A stretch of 50,889 nt of DNA from Neorhizobium huautlense (GTDB taxonomy: Bacteria > Pseudomonadota > Alphaproteobacteria > Rhizobiales > Rhizobiaceae): positions 1 through 50,889 of the forward strand of contig NZ_JAUSRF010000027.1 of the NCBI RefSeq assembly GCF_030811685.1. Reading direction: 5' to 3'. The notes under the pieces are model-generated. The model made no database searches, was not told the DNA's origin, and was given only the letters and a program-made list of their open reading frames with translations. Shown here piece by piece: positions 26,312 to 35,611 of the stretch; the first letter of the stretch is position 1, and each line of letters starts with the position of its first letter. A program made the translations under genes and the position numbers.

Positions 26312-27058
26312 TCACCCCGGACGTCTGGCCAGCAGCATGTAGTTCACATCCATGTCCGACGAGAGGTTCCAGCTGTCGCCGAGCAGGTTGTAGAACACGC
26401 CGGTGCGGTGGATGATTTCCAGCCCGTCCTCCGTCAGCGGCTTTTCGATCTCTTCCGGGCGCACCAGTTTTTCATACTGATGGGTGCCGCGCGGCAGCCA
26501 GCGCAACACGTTTTCGGCCGCGAAGATGGCCAGCGCGCGGGCCTTCAGCGTGCGGTTGATGGTGGCGACGAACATCAGGCCGCCGGGCTTGACCATCGAG
26601 GCGCAGGTGCGCAGGAAAAACTCGACATCGGCGACGTGTTCGACCACTTCCATGTTGAGCACGACGTCGAAATGTTCACCCGTCTCGGCCAGATGTTCGG
26701 CGGTGACGGCGCGGTAATCGACCTCGACCCCGGTCTGTTCGGCATGCGTGGAGGCAATCCCGATGTTCTTTTCCGACGGATCGGCACCGACCACGATCGC
26801 GCCCATGCGGGCGATCGGTTCCGAAAGCAGGCCGCCGCCGCAGCCGATATCGAGAATGCGCAGGCCTTCGAGCGGCTTGTGGGCGCGCGGATCGCGGCCG
26901 AAATGGGCGCAGATCTGGTCGCGAATGTAGGAAATGCGGACGGGATTGAACTTGTGCAGCGGTCGGAATTTGCCGGTCGGGCTCCACCATTCGGCGGCCA
27001 TTTTCGAAAACCATTCGACCTGGCTCGGATCGACGGTGGTCTTGTTGGCGTCGCTCAT
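26312..27058 (-). CDS. ubiG: Ubiquinone biosynthesis O-methyltransferase UbiG
   Basis: A 248-residue class I methyltransferase performing both O-methylations of ubiquinone synthesis. The family start (QVEWFSKMAAEWW, then FNPVRISYIRD) is unmistakable. SAM motif I is LDIGCGGGLLSEP (about 69-81), and LNMEVVEHV and INRTLKA follow. Full length. It lies upstream of and divergent from the SH3-domain gene. Proximity of ubiG and lysC is usual in Rhizobiaceae. Confidence 0.96.
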   Translation of the reverse strand: MSDANKTTVDPSQVEWFSKMAAEWWSPTGKFRPLHKFNPVRISYIRDQICAHFGRDPRAHKPLEGLRILDIGCGGGLLSEPIARMGAIVVGADPSEKNIGIASTHAEQTGVEVDYRAVTAEHLAETGEHFDVVLNMEVVEHVADVEFFLRTCASMVKPGGLMFVATINRTLKARALAIFAAENVLRWLPRGTHQYEKLVRPEEIEKPLTEDGLEIIHRTGVFYNLLGDSWNLSSDMDVNYMLLARRPG

Positions 27059-27273
27059 GGTGTCATTCTCTCTATCAAGGTCTTCGCTTTGGTTCTGAAG
27101 TCGGCTGACAGGGAGGCGAAGTCAAGAGGCTGGTGGCCGCAGGGCGCACCGACCGCGCGTTTTGAAGCGGTTGTTCCACGCCTGCTGTTTTTTCGACGCC
27201 ACGATATGGTGCCGGGGATAAACGACTAAACATCAGCTAAACGCCGCATTCATGCCCGGTTCACGGTGAAATT

Positions 27274-27299
27274 GGAACTATCGGGACGTCTTCGGCATT
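27274..27299 (+). promoter_or_regulatory. Weak candidate EcfG-type promoter before the SH3 gene
   Basis: The 322-base gap between ubiG and the SH3 gene holds GGAAC at 27274-27278, 17 bases, then CATT at 27296-27299. The alphaproteobacterial general-stress sigma EcfG prefers GGAAC-N16/17-cGTT, so this is one mismatch away. A small palindrome TTCACGGTGAA (27260-27270) lies just before it. No sigma-70 promoter was obvious. Confidence 0.3.
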
Positions 27300-27380
27300 G
27301 TCTGCGGCATCTCAGCAGGCCTTGCCGACCCCTGGTCCGGACGACCGAGGTATCAGGCTATGTTCTTCAAGGAGGAACAC

Positions 27381-28175
27381 GTGAAAAAATTCATTCTGGC
27401 TGCGGCCGCGACCAGTGCGCTGATGGTCGCACCGACGCTCGCAGAGGCTGCCGTGCGCGGTTATGCGACCGCGAACGTCAATATGCGCTCCGGCCCGAGC
27501 ACCGGTTACCCTGCGGTGACCGTCGTGCCGGTCGGTTCGCCGATCACCATTCATGGCTGCATGAGCAACGTCAACTGGTGCGACGTGGCGTTCGTCGGTG
27601 GACGCGGCTGGGTTTCCGGCAGCTATATCAGCACGACCTATCGTCAGAACCGCGTTTATGTCGCGCCGGATTATTATCGTCCGCTCGGCATTCCGACCGT
27701 CACCTTCGAGGTCGACAATTATTGGGGCCGTTATTACCGCGACCGCGATTTCTACCGGGATCGCGACCGTTGGGACCGCCGCCCGCCACCACCGCCGCCG
27801 CGCTGGACACGTGAAGATCGTCGTCCACCACCGCCACCGCCGGGCTGGGATCGTGACGACCGCCGTGGTCCGCCGCCCGGTTGGGACCGTGATGACCGCC
27901 GTGGCCCGCCACGCGACTGGGATCGCGGCGACCGCCGTGACGACGACCGTCGTGATCCGCCACCGCGCGCCGACCGTGGCGATGACCGTCGTGGTCCGCC
28001 ACCCAGCTGGGATCGGGGCAATGACGATCGTCGTGGTCCTCCACAAGGTGACGACCGTCGCGGCCCGCCGCGTGGAGATCGCGGAGATGATCGTCGTGGT
28101 GCGCCACAGGGCTGGAGCCCCGACGACAATGACGGCAATCAGGGGCGGCGGATCCTTCCGATCCCCGGTCAATAA
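27381..28175 (+). CDS. Secreted SH3b-domain protein with Arg/Asp/Pro-rich repeat tail
   Basis: 264 residues from a GTG start at 27381, chosen because AAGGAGG precedes it and a signal peptide follows directly (cleavage near AEA-A, residue 24). Residues about 25-90 form a bacterial SH3 domain (ATANVNMRSGPSTGYPAV, then WCDVAFVGGRGWVSGSYI), a fold often linked to cell-wall binding. From about 120 on, the sequence is low-complexity: Tyr/Arg/Asp-rich, then proline blocks and roughly eight units like DRDDRRGPP. This tail should be disordered and highly charged. A terminator lies about 75 bases downstream. Likely periplasmic; function unknown. Confidence 0.88.
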   Translation: MKKFILAAAATSALMVAPTLAEAAVRGYATANVNMRSGPSTGYPAVTVVPVGSPITIHGCMSNVNWCDVAFVGGRGWVSGSYISTTYRQNRVYVAPDYYRPLGIPTVTFEVDNYWGRYYRDRDFYRDRDRWDRRPPPPPPRWTREDRRPPPPPPGWDRDDRRGPPPGWDRDDRRGPPRDWDRGDRRDDDRRDPPPRADRGDDRRGPPPSWDRGNDDRRGPPQGDDRRGPPRGDRGDDRRGAPQGWSPDDNDGNQGRRILPIPGQ

Positions 28176-28250
28176 TCCCGGCGCGCCGCCCGATGGTGGC
28201 GCCCGATACCGAACACCCGGTCCGGCCTTGTTCTGGCTGCGCGGGAAGAG

Positions 28251-28278
28251 GGGCTGCCTTGCGGGGCGGCCCTTTTTT
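28251..28278 (+). terminator. Intrinsic terminator after the SH3 gene
   Basis: GGGCTGCC (28251-28258) pairs with GGCGGCCC (28265-28272), with one G-U pair, followed by six Ts. It isolates lysC from upstream transcription. The remaining 200 bases before lysC show no clear promoter by eye. Confidence 0.88.
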
Positions 28279-28483
28279 GTCTGCGTGTATGATGCTTTGT
28301 CGATTTCCTGAGCGAGGCGTACCGCTTTGGCTTGATGCGACCATTGCACCGCACCCTGCTTTTCGCTAAGAGACCCGGCAACTTCGGGCTTTTCAAACAA
28401 AAGTCCGTTCGACAGGAGACGCGTCCGCCGGCATCCTTAGCCGATGCCATATGGGGCGCGAACGGGTGGTATTGGTCTTTAAA

Positions 28484-29758
28484 ATGGCGCGCATTGTCAT
28501 GAAATTCGGCGGTACGTCCGTCGCCAACCTCGAACGTATCCACAACGTTGCCCGCCATGTGAAACGTGAAGTCGACGCCGGCCATGAGGTCGCGGTCGTC
28601 GTGTCCGCCATGTCCGGCAAGACCAACGAGCTGGTCGGCTGGGTTCAGGACATGCCGAAAGTGGCAGGCGCCACCTCGCCTTTCTACGACGCGCGCGAAT
28701 ACGATGCGATCGTGGCATCCGGTGAACAGGTCACTTCCGGTATTCTCGCCATCGCGCTGCAGTCTATGGGCATCAATGCCCGTTCCTGGCAGGGCTGGCA
28801 GATCCCGATCCGCACCGACAGCGCCCATGGCGCGGCCCGTATCGAGGAAATCGACGGCGCCGACATCATCAAGCGCATGGGCGAAGGCCAGGTGGCCGTG
28901 GTCGCCGGTTTCCAGGGCCTTGGCCCGGATAACCGTATCGCCACGCTCGGCCGTGGTGGTTCCGACACGTCGGCCGTTGCAATCGCCGCTGCCGTCAAGG
29001 CTGACCGTTGCGACATCTATACCGACGTCGATGGCGTCTACACGACCGATCCGCGCATCGTGCCGGCCGCGCGCCGCATGAAAAAGGTGTCTTTCGAGGA
29101 AATGCTCGAAATGGCCTCGCTGGGTTCCAAGGTCCTGCAGGTTCGCTCGGTCGAGCTTGCCATGGTCCACAAGGTCCGCACCTTCGTTCGCTCCAGTTTC
29201 GAAGATCCCGATGCACCGGGCATGGGTGACCTTCTCAATCCGCCCGGTACGTTGATTTGCGCAGAGGAAGAAATCGTGGAACAGGAAGTCGTTACCGGCA
29301 TCGCCTATGCCAAGGATGAGGCACAGATCTCGCTGCGCCGGCTCGCCGACCGTCCGGGCGTTTCGGCGGCGATCTTTGGCCCGCTGGCCGAAGCCCATAT
29401 CAATGTCGACATGATCGTGCAGAACATTTCCGAAGACGGTTCGCGCACCGACATGACCTTCACCGTGCCGTCCGGCGATGTCGACAAGGCCATGCAGGTT
29501 CTGAACGAAAACAAGGAAGCGATCGGCTTCGACGTGGTGCAGACCGAATCAGGCCTGTCCAAGGTATCGGTCATCGGCATCGGCATGCGCAGCCATGCGG
29601 GCGTTGCGGCGACAGCTTTCAAGGCACTTGCCGGAAAAAGCATCAACATCAAGGCCATTACGACATCTGAAATCAAGATTTCGATCCTGATCGACGGTGC
29701 ATATTCCGAACTTGCCGTTCGCACTTTGCATTCCGCTTACGGTCTCGATAAGAATTGA
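28484..29758 (+). CDS. lysC: Aspartate kinase
   Basis: A 424-residue enzyme phosphorylating aspartate, the first step to lysine, threonine, methionine and diaminopimelate. The N-terminal kinase domain begins VMKFGGTSVA and holds the conserved LGRGGSDTSAVAIA and TDVDGVYTTDPR. Two ACT domains follow at about 265-335 and 345-420, the allosteric region for lysine/threonine feedback. I placed the start at 28484; the upstream frame lacks conservation. It is followed 80 bp on by ptsP, the usual rhizobial order. Confidence 0.96.
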   Translation: MARIVMKFGGTSVANLERIHNVARHVKREVDAGHEVAVVVSAMSGKTNELVGWVQDMPKVAGATSPFYDAREYDAIVASGEQVTSGILAIALQSMGINARSWQGWQIPIRTDSAHGAARIEEIDGADIIKRMGEGQVAVVAGFQGLGPDNRIATLGRGGSDTSAVAIAAAVKADRCDIYTDVDGVYTTDPRIVPAARRMKKVSFEEMLEMASLGSKVLQVRSVELAMVHKVRTFVRSSFEDPDAPGMGDLLNPPGTLICAEEEIVEQEVVTGIAYAKDEAQISLRRLADRPGVSAAIFGPLAEAHINVDMIVQNISEDGSRTDMTFTVPSGDVDKAMQVLNENKEAIGFDVVQTESGLSKVSVIGIGMRSHAGVAATAFKALAGKSINIKAITTSEIKISILIDGAYSELAVRTLHSAYGLDKN

Positions 29759-29837
29759 TCGTGAACCGGTTCGCCGCGCCTGACATTAAGGGCGCGGCCG
29801 CTTCCGGGGGGTAGGGTACCTGTTTTCGGGAGCAAGC

Positions 29838-32114
29838 ATGCCGACGCGAGATCTATCGGCAGGTCCGCGGGTTCTGTTGAAGCGCCTGCGTGAGTTGATG
29901 GCGGAACCGCTCGAGCCACAGGATCGGCTCGACCGGATCGTGCGCCAGATTGCCAGCAATGTGGTGGCGGAGGTCTGCTCCGTTTATGTCCTGCGCTCCG
30001 ATGGCGTGCTGGAGCTTTACGCCACGGAAGGCCTGAACAAGGACGCCGTGCACCTTGCCCAGCTGAAAATGGGTCAGGGTCTGGTCGGCACGATTGCCGC
30101 CTCCGCGCAGCCCCTCAATCTCTCCGATGCCCAGTCGCATCCGGCTTTCCGTTATCTGCCGGAAACCGGTGAAGAGATCTACCATTCCTTCCTCGGCGTT
30201 CCTATCTTGCGGGCCGGCCGTACTTTGGGCGTTCTCGTCGTCCAGAACAAGGCGCAGCGCAATTACCGTGAAGACGAAACGGAAGCGCTCGAGACGACTG
30301 CAATGGTAATCGCCGAGATGATCGCGACCGGAGAACTGAAAAAGATTACAGCCCCCGGTCTCGAACTCGATCTGACCCGTGCGGTCTCGATCGATGGCGA
30401 CGGTTATAACGAGGGCATCGGGCTCGGCCACGTGGTTCTGCACGAGCCGCGCATCGTCGTGACCAATCTTCTCAACGAGGATGCCGACAAGGAAATCGAA
30501 CGCCTTGTGCACGCCCTCGGTTCGTTGCGTATTTCCATCGATGACATGCTGCAGCGCCGTGATGTCAGCCAGGAAGGCGAACATCGCGAGGTGCTGGAAG
30601 CATTTCGCATGTTCGCCCACGATCAGGGCTGGGTGCGGCGCATGGAAGAGGCGATCCGCAACGGCCTGACGGCGGAAGCGGCTGTCGAAAAGGTGCAGAG
30701 CGACACCAAGGCGCGCATGATGCGCCTGACCGATCCTTATCTACGCGAGCGCATGCATGATTTCGACGATCTCGCCAACCGGCTGCTGCGCCAGCTGACC
30801 GGTTTCGCCGGCCGCGATTTCGAAAACGGTTTCCCCAACGATGCGATCGTTCTGGCCCGTGCCATGGGTGCTGCCGAGCTGCTCGATTATCCGCGCCAGA
30901 GCCTGCGTGGCCTGGTGCTGGAAGATGGTGCGGTGACGAGCCATGTGGTGATCGTTGCGCGTGCCATGGGCATTCCGGTTGTCGGCCAGGCGACCGGCGT
31001 GGTGGCGCTGGCCGAAAACGGTGATGCTGTCATCATCGACGGTGATGACGGCCAGGTGCATGTGCGCCCGATGATCGACATGCAGAACGCCTATGCGGAA
31101 AAGGTGAAACTGCGCGCCAAAAGGCAGGAGCAGTTCCGGGCGCTGCGCGATGTCGAGCCGGTGACGCGTGACGGCAAGCGCATCAGCCTGCAGATGAATG
31201 CCGGCCTGATGGTGGACCTGCCGCAGCTTGCCGAATCCGGCGCCGAAGGCATTGGCCTGTTCCGAACCGAGTTGCAGTTCATGATCGCTTCCAACATGCC
31301 GAAGCTGGAAGAGCAGGAAGCGTTTTACCGCGCCGTTCTGAAGCAGGCGGTGGGGCGTCAGGTCACTTTTCGCACGCTCGATATCGGCGGCGACAAGGTG
31401 GTGCCGTATTTCCGGGCGCACGAAGAAGAAAACCCGGCGCTGGGCTGGCGGGCGATCCGCCTGTCGCTCGACCGGCCGGGACTTTTGCGCACCCAGTTGC
31501 GCGCGCTTCTGCGTGCATCCGCCGGGTCGGAATTGAAGATGATGGTGCCGATGGTGACGGAGGTTTCCGAAATCCATGCCGTGCGTGACCTTTTGCTCAA
31601 GGAAGTGCAGCATCTTTCCAAACACGGTCACGCGCTGCCGAAAAAGCTGCAGTTCGGCGCGATGCTGGAAGTGCCGTCGCTGATGTGGCAGATCGACGAG
31701 TTGATGGCGGCGGTCGATTTCGTCTCTGTCGGGTCGAACGATCTGTTCCAGTACACGATGGCGGTGGATCGCGGAAACACGCGGGTCTCCGACCGGTTCG
31801 ACAATCTCGGCAAACCGTTCCTGCGGGTGCTACGCGACATCGTGCGGGCCGGCGAGCGCAACAATACGCCGGTGACACTGTGTGGCGAGATGGCCGGACG
31901 GCCGCTGTCTGCCATGGCGCTGATCGGGCTCGGTTTCCGTTCCGTCTCGATGTCGCCGACGGCGATCGGTCCGGTGAAGGCGATGCTTCTCGGTCTCGAT
32001 GCCGGCAAGCTGGCCGATGCGCTGAATGCCGCCCTTGACGACCGTTCCCTGTCGGGCGAAACGACGCGCGAGATCCTGCTGCGGTTTGCGGCGGAACATA
32101 ACATTCCGGTTTAG
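29838..32114 (+). CDS. ptsP: PTS-Ntr enzyme I (PEP-protein phosphotransferase with GAF domain)
   Basis: 758 residues with an N-terminal GAF sensor domain (about 30-165), an EI phosphohistidine domain with active His369 in VTSHVVIVARAMGIP, and a PEP-binding barrel (about 450-745) with ENPALGWRAIR and the active-site TLCGEMAGRP. It takes phosphate from PEP and passes it to NPr and EIIA-Ntr, a regulatory relay for nitrogen, potassium and carbon status rather than sugar uptake. GGGAG lies before the ATG. No other PTS genes are in the window. Confidence 0.95.
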   Translation: MPTRDLSAGPRVLLKRLRELMAEPLEPQDRLDRIVRQIASNVVAEVCSVYVLRSDGVLELYATEGLNKDAVHLAQLKMGQGLVGTIAASAQPLNLSDAQSHPAFRYLPETGEEIYHSFLGVPILRAGRTLGVLVVQNKAQRNYREDETEALETTAMVIAEMIATGELKKITAPGLELDLTRAVSIDGDGYNEGIGLGHVVLHEPRIVVTNLLNEDADKEIERLVHALGSLRISIDDMLQRRDVSQEGEHREVLEAFRMFAHDQGWVRRMEEAIRNGLTAEAAVEKVQSDTKARMMRLTDPYLRERMHDFDDLANRLLRQLTGFAGRDFENGFPNDAIVLARAMGAAELLDYPRQSLRGLVLEDGAVTSHVVIVARAMGIPVVGQATGVVALAENGDAVIIDGDDGQVHVRPMIDMQNAYAEKVKLRAKRQEQFRALRDVEPVTRDGKRISLQMNAGLMVDLPQLAESGAEGIGLFRTELQFMIASNMPKLEEQEAFYRAVLKQAVGRQVTFRTLDIGGDKVVPYFRAHEEENPALGWRAIRLSLDRPGLLRTQLRALLRASAGSELKMMVPMVTEVSEIHAVRDLLLKEVQHLSKHGHALPKKLQFGAMLEVPSLMWQIDELMAAVDFVSVGSNDLFQYTMAVDRGNTRVSDRFDNLGKPFLRVLRDIVRAGERNNTPVTLCGEMAGRPLSAMALIGLGFRSVSMSPTAIGPVKAMLLGLDAGKLADALNAALDDRSLSGETTREILLRFAAEHNIPV

Positions 32115-32189
32115 CGACCGCTCCGAGCGTTCTGTCCGGTATCTTCCGGGCCTTGAATGGCGATCGCGGGATGCGCTAAGTGCTCTCAA

Positions 32190-32267
32190 CGTCATCCTCG
32201 GGCTTGTCCCGAGGATCTATCCACGCCGATGGGACAGCAGATCCTCGGGACAAGCCCGAGGATGACG
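32190..32267. repeat. Palindromic intergenic element, copy 2
   Basis: The arms at 32190-32218 and 32239-32267 are perfect 29-base reverse complements with a 20-base loop. The arms equal those of the 1492-1579 copy, while the loops differ. It lies between ptsP and prfA, ending 71 bases before the prfA start, so it could terminate or cap the lysC-ptsP transcript or lie in the prfA leader. Confidence 0.9.
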
Positions 32268-32338
32268 ACCGCTAGGTTGTGGCTGTGGCGGCCCAAAGGG
32301 ACGCCGGAATACAAACCGGCATATCTGGAGTTCAGTCA

Positions 32339-33421
32339 TTGGCAAAACTGCCTGTCGAAAAGATGCGCGAACTGGAGCGCCGGTTTGCCGAGATCGAGGC
32401 GCGCATGTCGGAAGGCCCGGCGGCCGACGTCTATGTGAAGCTGGCATCGGAATATTCCGAACTGCAGCCGGTGGTGCGAAAAATCCGCGAATATGAAAAG
32501 GCGACTGCGGAAGAGACGGACCTGCGCGCGCTGCTCTCCGACAAGGCGACCGATCGCGAGATGCGCGAACTCGCGGAAATGGAACTGCCGGAAGCGGAAG
32601 AACGGGTCGAGGCGCTGGAAAAGGAGATGCAGATCCTGCTTCTTCCCAAGGACGCCGCCGACGAGCGCAGCGCCATCCTTGAAATCCGCGCCGGCACCGG
32701 CGGCAATGAGGCCGCCCTTTTCGCCGGCGATCTTTTTCGCATGTACGATCGCTACGCAAGCACGCATGGCTGGAAGGTGGAAGTGCTGTCCGCCAGCGAA
32801 GGCGAGGCCGGCGGTTACAAGGAAATCATCGCCAACGTCACCGGACGCGGGGTGTTTTCCAAGCTGAAATTCGAATCGGGCGTGCACCGGGTGCAGCGCG
32901 TGCCAGATACCGAAACGCAGGGGCGCATCCACACCTCCGCCGCGACCGTTGCCGTCATGCCGGAAGCAGAAGAAATCGATATCGAAATCCGCCCCGAAGA
33001 TATCCGTATCGATACGATGCGTGCCTCGGGCGCGGGTGGCCAGCACGTCAACACGACGGACTCGGCCGTGCGTGTGACGCATCTTCCGACCGGCATCATC
33101 GTCGTCAGTGCCGAAAAGTCGCAGCACCAGAACCGCGCCAAGGCGATGCAGGTTCTGCGCACACGGCTTTACGACATGGAGCGCCAGAAGGCTGACAACG
33201 AACGCTCCGCCGACCGCAAGAGCCAGGTGGGATCGGGCGACCGGTCCGAGCGCATTCGCACCTACAACTTTCCGCAGGGGCGCGTGACCGATCACCGCAT
33301 CAACCTGACGCTCTACAAGCTCGACCGGATGATCGAGGGCGAGATCGACGAAATGGTCGATGCGCTGATTTCCGATTATCAGGCCGGGCAGTTGGCGCAG
33401 CTGGGCGAGCGGCAGGGATAA
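32339..33421 (+). CDS. prfA: Peptide chain release factor 1
   Basis: 360 residues if translation begins at TTG 32339, the family's usual length, with the expected AKLPVEKMRELERRF start and GGAG 8 bases before. The longer ATG frame from 32279 would add 20 unrelated residues. It reads UAA and UAG. The codon-recognition PxT is PDT in RVPDTETQGRIHTS. The catalytic GGQ is in SGAGGQHVNTTDSAVR, where the Gln is methylated by PrmC, encoded 4 bases downstream. The rare TTG start may keep expression modest. Confidence 0.97.
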   Translation: MAKLPVEKMRELERRFAEIEARMSEGPAADVYVKLASEYSELQPVVRKIREYEKATAEETDLRALLSDKATDREMRELAEMELPEAEERVEALEKEMQILLLPKDAADERSAILEIRAGTGGNEAALFAGDLFRMYDRYASTHGWKVEVLSASEGEAGGYKEIIANVTGRGVFSKLKFESGVHRVQRVPDTETQGRIHTSAATVAVMPEAEEIDIEIRPEDIRIDTMRASGAGGQHVNTTDSAVRVTHLPTGIIVVSAEKSQHQNRAKAMQVLRTRLYDMERQKADNERSADRKSQVGSGDRSERIRTYNFPQGRVTDHRINLTLYKLDRMIEGEIDEMVDALISDYQAGQLAQLGERQG

Positions 33422-33425
33422 AACG

Positions 33426-34322
33426 ATGAAAAACCTTGCCGAAGCGGTGATGGCCGCCAAGCGCCGGTTTGCCGAAGCGGGTCTTGCCGACGCGGCCTTC
33501 GAGGCGCGTTATCTGGTGGGCGGGTTGCTGGGGCTTTCGAACACGGAGGTATTTACCGGTGGCGACCGGCTGTTGACGCTGGCCGAAACGGCGAAGATTG
33601 CCGACGCGATCGAGAGGCGTCTGCGACATGAGCCGGTGCATCGCATTATCGGTGCCCGCGATTTTCACGGGCTGACGCTAAAGCTTTCGAAGGAAACGCT
33701 GGAGCCGCGACCGGATACGGAAACGCTGGTGGAAGCGCTGTTGCCGCATGCGCAACAAATCGCGGCGCAAAAGGGCGCGGTGCGGCTGCTCGACATGGGC
33801 ACCGGAACCGGTGCGATTGCGCTGGCGCTTGTGAAGGCCCTGCCGCAATTGACGGCTATCGGCAGCGATATTTCGCGCGATGCCCTTGATACGGCTGGCG
33901 CCAATGCCCACCTGAATGGTGTTGCGGACCGGTTTTCGACAAGGGAAAGCCGCTGGTTCGACAAGATTGAGGGATGTTTCGACATAATCGTGTCAAATCC
34001 TCCCTATATACGATCAGATGTGATTCCCGAGCTTCAACCGGATGTCCGAGATTTCGACCCGCTTGTTGCATTGGATGGCGGCCCGGATGGGCTCGATGCT
34101 TATCGTGACATAGCAGACGGTGCCCGCGCGTTTCTTGAGCCGGGTGGATGGATCGGTCTGGAAATCGGCTACGACCAGAAGGAAACGGTCGCGGCAATTT
34201 TTGAACAACAGGGTTTTGCACTGATCGATGCCGTGCGTGACTACGGCGGAAACGATCGTGTTCTGCTGTTGCGTGACGTTGCGCAAGGAATGTCGCAAGA
34301 CCAGTCACAAGCAAAAGCATGA
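33426..34322 (+). CDS. prmC: Release factor glutamine methyltransferase
   Basis: A 298-residue HemK/PrmC enzyme that N5-methylates the GGQ glutamine of release factors. The N-terminal helical domain (about 1-85) is followed by the methyltransferase core with motif I DMGTGTGAIALAL and the diagnostic NPPY (IIVSNPPYIRSD). The residues after NPPY (VRDFDPLVALDGGPDG) bind the substrate loop. It lies 4 bp after prfA with GGGA before the ATG, so the two should be co-expressed. Confidence 0.96.
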   Translation: MKNLAEAVMAAKRRFAEAGLADAAFEARYLVGGLLGLSNTEVFTGGDRLLTLAETAKIADAIERRLRHEPVHRIIGARDFHGLTLKLSKETLEPRPDTETLVEALLPHAQQIAAQKGAVRLLDMGTGTGAIALALVKALPQLTAIGSDISRDALDTAGANAHLNGVADRFSTRESRWFDKIEGCFDIIVSNPPYIRSDVIPELQPDVRDFDPLVALDGGPDGLDAYRDIADGARAFLEPGGWIGLEIGYDQKETVAAIFEQQGFALIDAVRDYGGNDRVLLLRDVAQGMSQDQSQAKA

Positions 34323-34663
34323 CAGCCGAATAACAAAGCTTGTGCGAGACTTAGCGTGTTTTGCACAAGCGAAAGAAAAGGCTTGGAATTCCGCGGGAAG
34401 CGGGCTAGGTTCAAATTACGCACTGGGTAGCTGGGGATGAACGAGTTATCGTTCGGGTTCAGAATCGACCGGAGTTCGGCTTTTTTCGAAGAGCTTCGAG
34501 GGTTGGTTCAATCCTGGTGCGTGATCAGACAAACCGACCTCCACGAGCAGCAGAGCGACGATGACGTCTGCATGCAGCCAGTGGAGCCTTGGTCCGGCGC
34601 GTGGCCGGCACGGCCAGCGTGGCCCTTTTATCAGCAAAACTAGAGAATTCAGGTGAAAGATCG
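34323..34663. other. 341-base gap before the DUF4167 gene
   Basis: No convincing gene. An 8-bp inverted repeat, GCTTGTGC (34338-34345) and GCACAAGC (34363-34370), may form a hairpin after prmC. A possible promoter reads CTTGGA (34382-34387), 17 bases, CTAGGT (34405-34410), against the rhizobial preference CTTGAC-N17-CTATAT. If used, it would give an untranslated leader of about 250 bases. A 68-codon frame at 34437-34643 has no supporting features. Confidence 0.45.
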
Positions 34664-35584
34664 ATGAGGCCAGGACAACAGCAGAATAAGCGTGGTCGAG
34701 GGCGCGGTAACAACAACAATGGCGGCGGCGGTGGTGGTAACAACTTCAACCGCAAGGGCCAGAACCCCCTGACACGGACTTATGACAGCTCCGGTCCCGA
34801 CGTGAAGATCCGTGGCACCGCGCAGCATATCGCTGAAAAATATGCGACACTTGCGCGCGACGCCCAGAGCTCCGGCGACCGGGTCATTGCAGAAAACTAC
34901 CTGCAGCATGCCGAACACTATAACCGCATCATTGCTGCCGCACAGGCGCAGATGCAGGAACGTTTCCAGCATCAGGATCGCCAGGACTATAACGGCCAGG
35001 ACGATCGTGACGGCGACGATATCGACGGCAACGATTTTGACGAAACCACGGGTGCGCAGCCGGTCATCGACCAGCAGCCGCGCGAAAACCGTGAGCAGAA
35101 CCAGAACCGCAATCGGGACAACCGTGGCGACCGACAGGATCGCGGCAATCGCGAAGACCGTGGCAATCGTGAAAACCGCGGCGAGCGTCAGGACCGTGAC
35201 AATCGCGGCAATCGCCAGGAGCGCAACAACGAGGTTGCGGCGGAAGCCAAGGCTGAGGCTGCTGCCGAAGCTGTTGCACCGGAAGCCGCAACCGAGGTGG
35301 ACGACCAGCCGCGCGTCGAGACCCGCGAGCGCCGTCCGCGCCGCGAACCGCGCCAGCCGCGCGAGCAGGTGCCTGCTGCAGCTGCGGTCAATGACGGCAC
35401 CGGCCCGCAGCCGGTGATCGAAGGTGTTCCGGCCGAAGTGGCAGCTGAAGAAGCCGAAGCAACGGCTGCTCCGCGCCGCCGTGCCGCCGCCGCCCGCCCG
35501 CGCCGCCAGCCGCGCAAGGCAGCCGAAGGTTCCGAGGGCGAAGGCGAAGCCAAGCCCGAGATGGCAGACGTTGCCGGCGAATAA
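34664..35584 (+). CDS. DUF4167 protein with Arg/Asn/Gly-rich disordered regions
   Basis: 306 residues from the ATG at 34664. It starts with an RG/N-rich tail (QNKRGRGRGNNNNGG). The conserved DUF4167 core follows (about 35-95: VKIRGTAQHIAEKYATLARD, then AENYLQHAEHYNRI). A long charged tail has many NRDNRGDRQDRGN-like units, then Ala/Glu and Arg-rich stretches. The composition resembles RNA-binding disordered proteins, an inference only. The gene keeps its place after prfA-prmC in many alphaproteobacteria. A terminator follows. Function unknown. Confidence 0.9.
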   Translation: MRPGQQQNKRGRGRGNNNNGGGGGGNNFNRKGQNPLTRTYDSSGPDVKIRGTAQHIAEKYATLARDAQSSGDRVIAENYLQHAEHYNRIIAAAQAQMQERFQHQDRQDYNGQDDRDGDDIDGNDFDETTGAQPVIDQQPRENREQNQNRNRDNRGDRQDRGNREDRGNRENRGERQDRDNRGNRQERNNEVAAEAKAEAAAEAVAPEAATEVDDQPRVETRERRPRREPRQPREQVPAAAAVNDGTGPQPVIEGVPAEVAAEEAEATAAPRRRAAAARPRRQPRKAAEGSEGEGEAKPEMADVAGE

Positions 35585-35611
35585 GGCTTTTGCCTGATCG
35601 AGATGAAAAGG

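Noticed and set aside
27770..28110. CRISPR-like repeat array
   Set aside because: Repeats are imperfect, in frame, and encode Arg/Asp/Pro units of one protein.
27700..28344. Minus-strand and alternate-frame proteins over the SH3 tail
   Set aside because: Low-complexity DNA leaves several frames open; only the plus frame with the signal peptide and AAGGAGG start is supported.
34437..34643. 68-codon frame between prmC and the DUF4167 gene
   Set aside because: Has an ATG near a GGGG but no recognisable domain, and the sequence looks like leader DNA. Cannot be excluded but not supported.
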